A stretch of 64,000 bases of DNA from Parabacteroides sp. TM07-1AC (GTDB lineage Bacteria; Bacteroidota; Bacteroidia; Bacteroidales; Tannerellaceae): NCBI RefSeq assembly GCF_003480915.1, contig NZ_QUKD01000012.1:124227-188226 (forward strand), read 5' to 3'. A program made the position numbers and the translations under genes. How positions within the stretch are numbered: position 1 is the stretch's first letter; each line of letters opens with the position of its first letter. The notes under the pieces were generated by a model that was not told where the DNA came from, did no database searches, and worked only from the letters and a program-made list of their open reading frames with translations. This document shows positions 35,570 to 44,878 of this stretch, piece after piece.

Positions 35570-36745
35570 TTATTGTTTTACTTTTTTACGGCGATTCAAC
35601 TCAGACTGCAACATTTTCAGTTCACGACTGGTCTGTCCGGCTACCGACGTATTTTCTTCTGCCCGGCGGATCAGGTAAGGCAAAACGTCCCTTACCGCTG
35701 CATAAGGTACATATTTCGTCACGTTATATCCTTCATGTGCCAGATTAAATGAGATATTATCACTCATTCCCAACAACTGGGCAAAAAAGATACGCGAATC
35801 ATTCCTGTCAAGCCCCTTTTCATCTATCAGTTTTGCCAATTTATAATTACTCTCCTCATTATGTGTCCCCATAAACATTTCCATATGATCCAAATGATCC
35901 ATAGTAAACCGCACGGCTGCATCAAAATTCTCATCCGTTGCCTTTTTATCTTTACAGATCGGATCGGGATAGCCTAAAGCAGCTGCACGTGCACGTTCGG
36001 CTTCCATATAAGCGCCCCTCACAAACTTGACTCCGGCAATATACCCTTTTTCCGTGGCATCATCCAGGATACGGCGCAGATAAGGCATACGGTCGTGGCG
36101 GTACATTTGCAAAGTGGCAAATACGATCGCCCGCTTTTTATTGAATTTCCGCATCGCTTCATCAGTCAGTTCATCCAGGGCATCCTGGAAACAGTAATCC
36201 TCTGCATCGACGATCAAACGGACATCATTCTCATACGCCCGCTGGCAAAAAGCCATGAAACGTTCTTTGAATTTACGAAATTCCACCACCTCCTCGATAG
36301 TCAGTTCGCTGCGTTTTTCGGAAGCCTTTGCCAGTAATTCATCCGTTATAATAGTAGAAGGTTTGAATACGGCATAAGCCAAGTTGTCGTTTCCCTTGGC
36401 AAAGTCGATCGAACGTATCGTTTCTTCAAAGGTAGCCTGAATCCCCTCGGGAGTCTGTTCACCCTCGGCAGAGAAATCGAGCGTAGAACGCACATTGAAC
36501 TTGCGAAGATGGTCGATAGCCTTCGTACAATCCTGCAAGGTCTCACCACCGACAAACTGTTTATACAAGGTTGGCTTTACTGCCCACGCAAGGGGAAAAT
36601 GAATTTTTAAGGCGATATTACTAGCGAAGCTGGCACATTTTACCAACCACGGATATTTGATTGTGTTGAATAGTAAGTAAGCGTTTTTCAGTTCAGACTG
36701 CGATTTGGATGAAAATGCAATCTCGGTATTATTAAAGTCTAACAT
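35570..36745 (-). CDS. Proline dehydrogenase
   Basis: 391 residues. The FAD-binding TIM-barrel of proline dehydrogenase is recognisable from FNVRSTLDFSAEGEQ, VRLIVDAEDYCFQDALD, GYIAGVKFVRGAYMEAERAR and VAGQTSRELKMLQSELNRRK. It oxidises proline to P5C, passing electrons to the membrane quinone pool. In Bacteroidetes this is a separate protein rather than the N-terminal half of PutA. It follows the P5C dehydrogenase gene, with an AT-rich inverted repeat in the 107-bp gap, so the two are probably cotranscribed. Confidence 0.94.
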   Translation of the reverse strand: MLDFNNTEIAFSSKSQSELKNAYLLFNTIKYPWLVKCASFASNIALKIHFPLAWAVKPTLYKQFVGGETLQDCTKAIDHLRKFNVRSTLDFSAEGEQTPEGIQATFEETIRSIDFAKGNDNLAYAVFKPSTIITDELLAKASEKRSELTIEEVVEFRKFKERFMAFCQRAYENDVRLIVDAEDYCFQDALDELTDEAMRKFNKKRAIVFATLQMYRHDRMPYLRRILDDATEKGYIAGVKFVRGAYMEAERARAAALGYPDPICKDKKATDENFDAAVRFTMDHLDHMEMFMGTHNEESNYKLAKLIDEKGLDRNDSRIFFAQLLGMSDNISFNLAHEGYNVTKYVPYAAVRDVLPYLIRRAEENTSVAGQTSRELKMLQSELNRRKKVKQ

Positions 36746-36758
36746 AGTATTTGAGTTA

Positions 36759-36848
36759 ATTGAAATTTGAGAATTGAAAATTGAAAATTAAGAACCGGGA
36801 TTAGTATTTCTTCTAATTATCCATTCTCAATTTTCAATTTTCAATTTG
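36759..36848. repeat. AT-rich inverted-repeat element between the proline catabolic genes
   Basis: The left arm contains GAATTGAAAATTGAAAATT (about 36771-36789) and the right arm TCAATTTTCAATTTTCAATT (about 36827-36846). The loop is about 35 bases and unlike that of the sister element at 26971-27058. Both elements lie inside operons and are about 90 bp long. Confidence 0.7.
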
Positions 36849-36852
36849 TAAA

Positions 36853-38484
36853 CTATTTTTCTCCTAAGAACGGATAGCCGTAAGAAGTGGGCGGGACCAA
36901 AGCCTCTTTGATACAACGAGGATTCGTCCAGCGGATCAGGTTCAACGGACCACCAGCCTTGTCGTTCGTACCGGAAGCTCTCGAACCGCCGAACGGCTGC
37001 TGTGCAATAACGGCACCGGTCGGCTTATCATTGATATAGAAGTTACCTGCCGCATAACGGAGCTTATTGAAAGCTGTGTCGATCGCATACCGGTCGCGTG
37101 CAAAGATTGAACCGGTCAGACCGTACGGAGAAGTGCGGTCGCACAGTTCGAGCGTTTCTTCATATTTATCGTCATCATAGACAAAAATAGTAATAACCGG
37201 CCCGAAGATCTCTTCCACCATGCTCTTGAACATCGGATCAGTCGTCTTGATAACAGTCGGTTCAACAAAATAGCCTACCGATTTATCACCATTACCGCCA
37301 AAGACGATCTCTGCATCCGGTGATTGTTTCGCATAATTGATATAGCTCATGATATTATCGAACGAAGCCTCATCGATAACAGCATTGATAAAGTTCGTAA
37401 AGTCCTGTACATCTCCCATCTTGATCTCTTTCAGCATATCCCCTACCAGATCTTTTACTTCTTTCCACATGGAAGCAGGAATATAAGCACGTGATCCGGC
37501 AGAACATTTCTGTCCCTGATATTCGAAAGCACCGCGAACGATAGCCGTTGCCACGTCCAAAGCCGGAGCAGACGGATGAACAAAGATAAAGTTCTTTCCT
37601 CCTGTTTCACCGACAATCTTCGGATAAGATTTATAATGGCCGAGGTTTTCCCCCATCTGACGCCATAACGTATTGAATGTTGCAGTAGAACCCGTGAAAT
37701 GGAAACCAGCCAAATCACGGCTGCCTGTTACCACCTTACCGATCACACTGCCCTGTCCCGGAATAAAATTGACTACGCCGTCCGGAAGCCCGGCTTCCTG
37801 GAACACCTTCATCAACAAATAATTCGAATGGATAGCTGTTGTAGATGGTTTCCATACAGCCACATTCCCCATCATAGCCGGAGCCATATTCAAGTTGCAG
37901 GCGATAGAGGTAAAGTTGAACGGTGTCAACGAGAACACAAAACCTTCCAGGGCACGATATTCCATCCGGTTCAGGATGCCCGGTTCAGAATAAGGCTGGT
38001 CGGCATACACCTGACTCGCATAGAACGTGCTGAAACGCAGAAAGTCGATCAGTTCGCAAGGAGCGTCGATCTCCGCCTGGAACGGATTCTTGCTTTGTCC
38101 CAGCATGACAGAGGCATTCAACAGATAACGATATTTTGTAGTAAAAAGCTCCGCCACCCTTAGCATTACGGAAGCACGTTCGACCCAAGGCAGTTCCGAC
38201 CAGTCTTTGTGCGCTTTCATAGCGGCATCGATGGCCATTTGTACCTCTTTCTCACCAGCTTTATGGTAAGTTGCCAATACATGGTGGTGATCGTGTGGCA
38301 TAACCACTTTACCGGTATTTCCGGTACGAACTTCTTTTCCTCCGATGATTAATGGGATATCCCATTCTTCATCCGACAATTGCGCTAATGTCTTTTTCAA
38401 TGCTGCTTTTTCACTCGATCCGGGTGCATACGATTTTACCGGCTCATTACCTGGCTTAGGAAATCTAAAAATAGCGTTATCCAT
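36853..38484 (-). CDS. L-glutamate gamma-semialdehyde (P5C) dehydrogenase
   Basis: 543 residues of the aldehyde dehydrogenase fold. The P5C dehydrogenase type is shown by ALEGFVFSLTPFNFTSIACN, the general base in KIVGETGGKNFIFV, the catalytic Cys in FEYQGQKCSAGSRAYIP, and the C-terminal QQPFGGSRASGTNDKAGGP. It oxidises glutamate semialdehyde to glutamate with NAD+, completing proline breakdown begun by the next gene. Length is normal for the 1-pyrroline-5-carboxylate dehydrogenase class. No signal peptide. The leader upstream has only an imperfect -7 box (TACGTTTA). Confidence 0.95.
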   Translation of the reverse strand: MDNAIFRFPKPGNEPVKSYAPGSSEKAALKKTLAQLSDEEWDIPLIIGGKEVRTGNTGKVVMPHDHHHVLATYHKAGEKEVQMAIDAAMKAHKDWSELPWVERASVMLRVAELFTTKYRYLLNASVMLGQSKNPFQAEIDAPCELIDFLRFSTFYASQVYADQPYSEPGILNRMEYRALEGFVFSLTPFNFTSIACNLNMAPAMMGNVAVWKPSTTAIHSNYLLMKVFQEAGLPDGVVNFIPGQGSVIGKVVTGSRDLAGFHFTGSTATFNTLWRQMGENLGHYKSYPKIVGETGGKNFIFVHPSAPALDVATAIVRGAFEYQGQKCSAGSRAYIPASMWKEVKDLVGDMLKEIKMGDVQDFTNFINAVIDEASFDNIMSYINYAKQSPDAEIVFGGNGDKSVGYFVEPTVIKTTDPMFKSMVEEIFGPVITIFVYDDDKYEETLELCDRTSPYGLTGSIFARDRYAIDTAFNKLRYAAGNFYINDKPTGAVIAQQPFGGSRASGTNDKAGGPLNLIRWTNPRCIKEALVPPTSYGYPFLGEK

Positions 38485-38672
38485 GTTGTTTTAGTTTATG
38501 AATGGTTAATCAATGATTTTATCTATGCTGTAAACGTAGTAAAATAATTTTAAATCAGAGGGTTTAATGCGTTAAATTAGTTTTAATCGGACAACTGTCT
38601 TTGTAGCGGACACATCAACATTTTCTTTACTATATCTGTTATTAGGATATAATCATCTTAAATGTATAAAGT

Positions 38673-38861
38673 ATGGCAATTAAAAGTGTTTGGATAGAAG
38701 AAGACTGTATCGCTTGCGGTACTTGTGAAGGCATATGTCCGGAAGTTTTTCATGTAACCGACCGTTCCCACGTAAATGAAGGAGTAAACTTCAACGATTT
38801 TGAGGAAGGGATCAAAGAAGCTGCAGAAAGCTGTCCGGTCAGCGTTATTAAATATGATTAA
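38673..38861 (+). CDS. Small 4Fe-4S ferredoxin
   Basis: 62 residues. The cluster motif CIACGTCEGICPEVF supplies three closely spaced cysteines plus a fourth before Pro, and a remote Cys lies in SCPVSVI. This fits a low-potential ferredoxin with a single cluster, the second binding half being degenerate. It carries electrons between redox enzymes in the cytoplasm; the partner is not evident from neighbours. Monocistronic, with a terminator 42 bp after the stop. Confidence 0.92.
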   Translation: MAIKSVWIEEDCIACGTCEGICPEVFHVTDRSHVNEGVNFNDFEEGIKEAAESCPVSVIKYD

Positions 38862-38902
38862 GTGAGGATGGACCACTCACCGTTTGACAGAGTAAAAAGT
38901 AG

Positions 38903-38930
38903 AGAGGTTATTCCATCCGGGATAACCTCT
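38903..38930 (+). terminator. Terminator of the ferredoxin gene
   Basis: AGAGGTTAT (38903-38911) pairs perfectly with ATAACCTCT (38922-38930), followed by TTTT. Confidence 0.8.
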
Positions 38931-38994
38931 TTTTCTGACGGTATTCGCGGTTATTCCGATAAAAAACCGTATATTCACAAAAAAGATAATTGGG

Positions 38995-39999
38995 ATGAAA
39001 AGAGCTGTTATATTTCCGGTATTCTGTCTTATTCTGCTTAGTTACTGTACGACAAAAACGGACAGAGCGGTCTCCGGCGGAGAAGCTCTCCCGGACTCGA
39101 CGACCATAGTAACAGTGGAAGAGATCGATACGGTCCCTAAAGAGATCATCCTGGAAAAAGAGTTACTTTACGACCAGCATACCCTGGCGGACACATACCC
39201 TTATAAAGATACCACCCGGGAATTTCAATGGGATAAAATAAAAGAACGTCTCTCCTGGCTGGAATCTATCCAGAAGAAACCGGCGACCTGGTCAGTCCTG
39301 CAGAATTACAGGAATAAAAACGGAGAAGCCCCACTGGTAAAAAACTATCACAGGGATTCCTACCGGCGTATTGCAGATTCTTTAGGTGTCGAACGTTTCC
39401 AGGGCGTTCCTCTTTACCTGACGGCAGACACCTCCGTACCTGAACTCTATGGCAGAGACGGTGCTTTGGTTAAACATTTGGAAGATTATACGAATTTCAC
39501 GAAAGTAGCCTCCGTACATACCGGAAAGGAATGGATGATCCCTAAAAAATATATTAAGACCATTCCCGACACAATCATATTCAGAAAAGCCATCTTCGTC
39601 GATACAAAGAATCAAAACATCGCCACATTGGAACAGGATGGCGATAAGTGGCTGGTTAGAAGTATGAATCCGGCAACTACCGGGTTACACAGACCACCTT
39701 ACGCCCAGGAAACACCTCCCGGCATATATGTCGTCCAGGAAAAGAAACCCCGTATGATCTATCTGGTAGACGGGACAACTGAAACCGGAGGATTTGCGCC
39801 TTACGCCAGCCGCTTCACGAATGGAGGGTATATCCACGGCGTACCGGTCAATGCCCCACGCAAAACATTTATCGAATACAGCCCATCGCTGGGCACGACT
39901 CCCCGCTCCCATATGTGTGTCCGGAACGCCACTTCGCATGCTAAATTTATTTACGACTGGGCACCGGTTTATGAGGCACTCGTTTTTGTTTTCGATTAA
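38995..39999 (+). CDS. L,D-transpeptidase (YkuD) lipoprotein
   Basis: 334 residues with a lipoprotein signal (lipobox LSYC). The C-terminal YkuD domain carries GGYIHGVPVN and the catalytic block SHMCVRN, with Cys308 as nucleophile; the common motif SHGCVR has Met here in place of Gly. These enzymes make 3-3 peptidoglycan cross-links or attach proteins to the wall, in the periplasm. The roughly 150-residue region before the domain has no recognised fold. It is followed 33 bp later by a second, unrelated-looking L,D-transpeptidase, suggesting a joint envelope role. Confidence 0.88.
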   Translation: MKRAVIFPVFCLILLSYCTTKTDRAVSGGEALPDSTTIVTVEEIDTVPKEIILEKELLYDQHTLADTYPYKDTTREFQWDKIKERLSWLESIQKKPATWSVLQNYRNKNGEAPLVKNYHRDSYRRIADSLGVERFQGVPLYLTADTSVPELYGRDGALVKHLEDYTNFTKVASVHTGKEWMIPKKYIKTIPDTIIFRKAIFVDTKNQNIATLEQDGDKWLVRSMNPATTGLHRPPYAQETPPGIYVVQEKKPRMIYLVDGTTETGGFAPYASRFTNGGYIHGVPVNAPRKTFIEYSPSLGTTPRSHMCVRNATSHAKFIYDWAPVYEALVFVFD

Positions 40000-40032
40000 A
40001 AATTCTAACTTTGCAGTCTGATTCACACAGAC

Positions 40033-40722
40033 ATGCACAAAATTTTCATCTACCTGCTCCTCCTGTTCATACCTGTGAAATTCTCCCAAATGAGAAGTTC
40101 AGAACCTGTCATGCGCGAAGTTTCAAGCTGCCGGCAATTATACCAGGAGATGCAACTGGAAGGGATCGTCAACTTCACGGCATTCGAACAGGCAATCGCC
40201 GGATATAATAAAATCGAAGAAAAGTCAAAAGAGATACTGACACTGGTCGATTTCAGCAAGCCTTCCACCGAAGAACGTTTTTATGTATTCGATATGAGAC
40301 ATAAAAAGTTGCTATTCTCTTCCCTTGTGTCACATGGAAAGAACAGCGGCGGAAATTACGCCACCTCTTTCTCCAACGAGAACGGTTCGCTGAAAAGTTC
40401 GCTGGGATTCTTTCTGACGGAGAATACCTATCAAGGAAAAAACGGTTATTCGCTTGTCCTGAACGGACTGGAAAAAGGGATCAACGACCGTGCCAAAGAA
40501 CGGGCAATCGTGATCCACGGAGCAGCCTACTCCAACCCTTCTGTCATAGCTTCATCCGGTCGTCTAGGACGCAGTTTCGGTTGTCCGGCACTGCCACAAG
40601 CTGTAAGCAAGCCTATTATCAACACGATCAAAGGCGGTTCTTTGCTCTTTATCTATGCCAATAATCAAAACTACCTCGCCTACAGCCCTATTTTATCCAA
40701 ACAACAGGTTGCTTCCATGTAG
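40033..40722 (+). CDS. Murein L,D-transpeptidase catalytic-domain family protein (YkuD_2)
   Basis: 229 residues, with a signal peptide (IFIYLLLLFIPVKFS). The YkuD_2-type core shows FYVFDMRHKKLLFSSLVSHG, AIVIHGAAYSNPS and LGRSFGCPALP with the catalytic Cys. It belongs to a family sequence-distant from the preceding L,D-transpeptidase, though both probably act on peptidoglycan tetrapeptides. It ends one base before the stop codon of the oppositely transcribed fucosidase gene, so no terminator separates the two. Confidence 0.88.
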   Translation: MHKIFIYLLLLFIPVKFSQMRSSEPVMREVSSCRQLYQEMQLEGIVNFTAFEQAIAGYNKIEEKSKEILTLVDFSKPSTEERFYVFDMRHKKLLFSSLVSHGKNSGGNYATSFSNENGSLKSSLGFFLTENTYQGKNGYSLVLNGLEKGINDRAKERAIVIHGAAYSNPSVIASSGRLGRSFGCPALPQAVSKPIINTIKGGSLLFIYANNQNYLAYSPILSKQQVASM

Positions 40723-40723
40723 A

Positions 40724-42274
40724 TCATTCATCCCCGTGCTTAAACGGGATGTCGATCATCTCCGATTCCAAATGGCTTCCTGCTTTCTTATCGAAACTGA
40801 TCTTAAAAGCATAAGCATATTCACACGGCTTCTCTGCCGGAACAGATAGTTTCAAACCTTGGTCGGTCTGCTTCCAGCTGATCTTCGCATCGGATCCCAA
40901 CAACTTCACATCCAGTATCTTTGCATCGGCAACAGTAGTCTTATCCAGCGATTTTATTAAAACACCGGCCTTATCCCAATTCAGAACAATCGCATAAAGA
41001 TCGTTTCCTTTGGTTGTAAAACGCATATCACGGGCGGTATAAGCGGTCGCTTCATTATCCGTGAAGGTACCGGCAGTACCGGCAATATCTCCTTCTCCTG
41101 ATTTTATCCAGCAACGAGTTCCGTAGATCGCTTCTCCGTTCACTTTTAGCCAGTCACCGATAGAAAGCAACACTGATTTTTGTTCTTCCGTAATCGTTCC
41201 GTCCGCACGGGGACCGATATTCAGCAACAGGTTACCGTTTTTACTGACAATATCGATCAGGTCGTGTACAATCTGTTCCGGGGTCTTATTCTCTTCCCCA
41301 TCGGTATAACACCACGAATGCTTACCAACGGAAGTATCTGTTTGCCAGGGATATTTACGCATCTTATCCAATTTACCACGCTCTACGTCGCCAACCTGGA
41401 TATTTGTCGGGTAACCATGCTTGGTATTTACCACAACACCTCTTCCCCAATCTATCGAATTATTATAATAGTAAGCCATAAACTTGTTGAAGTAAGGACG
41501 TATAACCGGATTATTCACTGTCCAGTCAAACCAGATCAACTGAGGCTGATACTTATCTATCAGTTCATGAGTATGTGCCAAGAAGTCCAGACCGACCTCA
41601 TCCGTATATTTCTCCTGTTCCAGTCGACGGCCATATAGAGAGACCGACTTATCCTGCACATCCGAAGGAAACTCCATTCCTCCATTGTAAAACCAGGAGT
41701 TTTCCAGCCGGTGGCTCGACAGGCCGAAAATGAGTCCTTCCTTCTCGGTTGCTTTCTTCAACAAACCGATAATATCTTTCTTAGGTCCCATCTTTACGGC
41801 ATTCCACGGATTCAGATCGCTGTCATACATAGCAAAACCGTCATGATGCTCCGCAACAGGCACCACATATTTTGCACCGGCAGCCTTGAACAACGACACC
41901 CATTCATCCGCATTAAACTTCTCCGCCCCGAACATCGGTATAAAGTCTTTATAACCGAACTTTACATGATCGCCGTATTTTTCAATATGGTACTTATATT
42001 CCTTAGAATCTTTCTGATACATATTTCTCGGATACCATTCATTTACATAGGCCGGAACTGCATAAACACCCCAATGGATAAATATACCGAACTTTGCATC
42101 CGAAAACCATGCAGGAAACTGGTAATTCTCACCCATATTTTCCCAGTTATCCTGAAACACAGCCGTCCCCTTCGGAGAGGCTACCGAAAGAACATCCTTT
42201 GCCGGTGTACCGGCCTGCTTGCATGACATAAACAAGGATAATGCAATGAATAGAAAAGAAGTGTGTTTGCCCAT
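40724..42274 (-). CDS. GH29 alpha-L-fucosidase lipoprotein
   Basis: 516 residues. Lipoprotein signal (LFIALSLFMSC). The GH29 barrel is recognised from WFSDAKFGIFIHWGVYAVPA, NEWYPRNMY, AKYVVPVAEHHDGFAMYDS and LIWFDWTVNN, the last holding the nucleophile Asp. LLLNIGPRADGTI is the family's late conserved segment. It removes terminal fucose from glycans at the cell surface or in the periplasm. It is divergent from the GH141-like gene, and an AraC regulator and a sugar mutarotase follow nearby, together forming a small fucose- or rhamnose-related island. Confidence 0.93.
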   Translation of the reverse strand: MGKHTSFLFIALSLFMSCKQAGTPAKDVLSVASPKGTAVFQDNWENMGENYQFPAWFSDAKFGIFIHWGVYAVPAYVNEWYPRNMYQKDSKEYKYHIEKYGDHVKFGYKDFIPMFGAEKFNADEWVSLFKAAGAKYVVPVAEHHDGFAMYDSDLNPWNAVKMGPKKDIIGLLKKATEKEGLIFGLSSHRLENSWFYNGGMEFPSDVQDKSVSLYGRRLEQEKYTDEVGLDFLAHTHELIDKYQPQLIWFDWTVNNPVIRPYFNKFMAYYYNNSIDWGRGVVVNTKHGYPTNIQVGDVERGKLDKMRKYPWQTDTSVGKHSWCYTDGEENKTPEQIVHDLIDIVSKNGNLLLNIGPRADGTITEEQKSVLLSIGDWLKVNGEAIYGTRCWIKSGEGDIAGTAGTFTDNEATAYTARDMRFTTKGNDLYAIVLNWDKAGVLIKSLDKTTVADAKILDVKLLGSDAKISWKQTDQGLKLSVPAEKPCEYAYAFKISFDKKAGSHLESEMIDIPFKHGDE

Positions 42275-42484
42275 AAGATTAACAGATTAAATTAGATATA
42301 CAAAAGAACTATTATTAATATGAAATGAGTGATACAAAAAAGAGAAGGAATAACACGATTTCGACATTTTATCATTCATACCCGGAATAGTATAGTTATT
42401 TTTCATAAAAAAACTCTATCTTGCAAACGTTAAAGAAAAGAGATAGAACACACTTACATAACAATTTAAATCTAATAAGTAACA

Positions 42485-44857
42485 ATGATGAGTAAAGTAC
42501 TAAATGCTCTGTCGGTAATATTACTGACCCTTATAACATTACCGATATCGGCACAATCAGAATTTTACGTTGCCGAGACAGGCAAAAACACAGGCGACGG
42601 AAGTATAAGGAATCCGTTGAACAGTATCCCTGCCGCTTTGGAAAAGGCTCGGACGGAAAAAGGAGACGTGGTCATTTATATCCGGGAAGGGAAATATATT
42701 CTTGACAAACCGGTCATATTCACCCCGCAAGATGGAAACGACAGCCGGCAACTCTCCGTAAAAGCCTACCCGGGAGAAAAAGTAATCCTCTCTTCAGGTA
42801 TCCCTTTAACCCTAAAATGGGAACCTTATAAAAAAGGAATTATGAAAGCCCAAATAGATGGTAACCCCGTAATGGATATGCTGGTTGCAGACGGCCAGCT
42901 CCGCCACATGGCCCGTTACCCGAACTTCGATGAAAAAGCAGTCCGTTTCAATGGAACATCAGCTCAGGCTACCGCTCCCGAACGGGTCAAAAAATGGAAA
43001 AATCCTATAGGAGGATATCTGCATGCCATGCACAATCATGACTGGGGTGACTTCCATTACCGCATTACGGGGAAAAATAAGAAAGGAGAATTAGAGATGG
43101 AAGGAGGCTGGCAAAATAACCGCCAGTCCGGTCTTCACCCGGATAACCGGATGGTGGAAAATATATTTGAAGAACTCGATGCACCGGGCGAATGGTATTA
43201 TGCTGCCGGTGAACATACATTATATTACTATCCATTGGAAGGCGAAAATGTATCTAAAGTTCTTTTTGAATCTCCTCAACTCAAACACCTGATCGAATTT
43301 CGGGGAACAGAAGCCACCCCGGTAAAGAATATCACACTGGAAGGTTTGGAATTGACACAAACACTGCGTACGTTCATGGAACCGTATGAACAACTGCTCC
43401 GCTCGGACTGGACGGTCTACCGGGGGGCTGCCGTATTCTTTGAAGGAACCGAGCATTGTGCATTACGCAACTGTTACTTGCATAACCTGGGAGGAAACGC
43501 TATTTTCTTTTCCAATTATAACCGTCATTCAGAAGTATCCGGTTCTCATCTCACCCGGATCGGTGCCAGTGCCATTTGTTTTGTCGGTGATCCGGATGCG
43601 GTCCGTTCACCGAGTTTTGAATACGGAGAATTTGTTCCATATGAACAACTGGATCATACCAAAGGCCCCAAAAGCAATAACTATCCGGCTCAATGCCTGG
43701 TATACGATAACCTGATCCACTCGATCGGCCTGTTTGAAAAACAGATCACCGGAGTTGAACTATCCATGTCGCAAGCTATCACCGTCAGCCACAACAGTAT
43801 CTACGACACCCCCCGCGCCGGAATCAATATCAGCGAGGGAACATGGGGAGGACATATCCTGGAATTCAACGACATTTTCGATACGGTGAAAGAAACCGGC
43901 GACCACGGTTCTTTCAATTCCTGGGGACGCGACCGTTACTGGCATCCGAGCTACAAAACAATGGAATCCATCGTAGCCAAAGACCCGGCCCTTATTCTGG
44001 CGGATGCTGTCCGGACGACCGTAATCAGAAATAACCGTTTCCGCTGTGACAGGGGTTGGGATATCGATCTGGACGACGGTTCCAGTAATTACCACATATA
44101 TAACAACCTATGCCTCAACGGAGGGATCAAGCTACGGGAAGGTTTTTACCGTGTAGTAGAAAACAACATCATGGTCAATAACTCTTTCCATCCGCATGTC
44201 TGGTTTATAAACAGCGGCGATGTCTTTACACGCAATATCGTCATGACAGAATACAAACCGATCGGTGTACGGGAATGGGGATTGATGGTAGACTATAATA
44301 TTTTCACTGATAGCCTCTCCTGTGCTACCGCCCGAAAAAACAATACGGATGAACACTCCATTGTGACTTCCGTACAATTCAGTAATCCATCAGAAGGAGA
44401 TTTTACCGTTACCGATGATTCCGAAGCCATAACCAAAGGCGGCTTCCGCAATTTTGTTATGGACCAGTTCGGAGTGGTCTCTTCTCGTCTGAAAGCGATC
44501 GCACATACTCCCAAAATGCCTACTCCCATCATCATCGCCACTCATGCAGATGACGAAATAATCAACTGGAGCGGAGCAACGATCAAAAGCCTGCAAACAC
44601 TCGGAGAACGGTCGGCAACAGGAATGGACTCAGAACGGGGAGTATATGTAGTATCGGTCAATGCTCTAGGCGGTAAACTACGGGATTATATCCGCCCGAA
44701 TGACGTGATCCTGAAAATAGGAACTGTCACCGTCAACAACCTGAAAGAAATGCAGGATGCTCTTCAGAAGATCGATAAGTCGAAAGATATCGAATTTATT
44801 ATCTTCCGGACACAAAAAGAAAACAAAATAGTTATCCCCGGCAAGTTATTGGACTAA
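42485..44857 (+). CDS. Secreted beta-helix (GH141-like) protein with C-terminal PDZ domain
   Basis: 790 residues (or 789 from the second Met). The signal peptide ends TLPISAQ. The bulk is a right-handed parallel beta-helix (FYVAETGKNTGDGSIRNPL, LEGLELTQTLR, ALRNCYLHNLGGNAIFFSNY, DHGSFNSWGRDRYWHPSYK), as in GH141, a family with a known alpha-L-fucosidase from the pectin rhamnogalacturonan II system. The last 100 or so residues (GVYVVSVNALGGKL, IRPNDVILKIG, VNNLKEMQDAL) form a PDZ domain, an odd partner for a glycosidase. Catalytic residues cannot be named with confidence. It is divergent from the GH29 gene and 21 bp upstream of the AraC regulator. Confidence 0.8.
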   Translation: MMSKVLNALSVILLTLITLPISAQSEFYVAETGKNTGDGSIRNPLNSIPAALEKARTEKGDVVIYIREGKYILDKPVIFTPQDGNDSRQLSVKAYPGEKVILSSGIPLTLKWEPYKKGIMKAQIDGNPVMDMLVADGQLRHMARYPNFDEKAVRFNGTSAQATAPERVKKWKNPIGGYLHAMHNHDWGDFHYRITGKNKKGELEMEGGWQNNRQSGLHPDNRMVENIFEELDAPGEWYYAAGEHTLYYYPLEGENVSKVLFESPQLKHLIEFRGTEATPVKNITLEGLELTQTLRTFMEPYEQLLRSDWTVYRGAAVFFEGTEHCALRNCYLHNLGGNAIFFSNYNRHSEVSGSHLTRIGASAICFVGDPDAVRSPSFEYGEFVPYEQLDHTKGPKSNNYPAQCLVYDNLIHSIGLFEKQITGVELSMSQAITVSHNSIYDTPRAGINISEGTWGGHILEFNDIFDTVKETGDHGSFNSWGRDRYWHPSYKTMESIVAKDPALILADAVRTTVIRNNRFRCDRGWDIDLDDGSSNYHIYNNLCLNGGIKLREGFYRVVENNIMVNNSFHPHVWFINSGDVFTRNIVMTEYKPIGVREWGLMVDYNIFTDSLSCATARKNNTDEHSIVTSVQFSNPSEGDFTVTDDSEAITKGGFRNFVMDQFGVVSSRLKAIAHTPKMPTPIIIATHADDEIINWSGATIKSLQTLGERSATGMDSERGVYVVSVNALGGKLRDYIRPNDVILKIGTVTVNNLKEMQDALQKIDKSKDIEFIIFRTQKENKIVIPGKLLD

Positions 44858-44878
44858 CCGGATTATAGTCAAAGAAAT

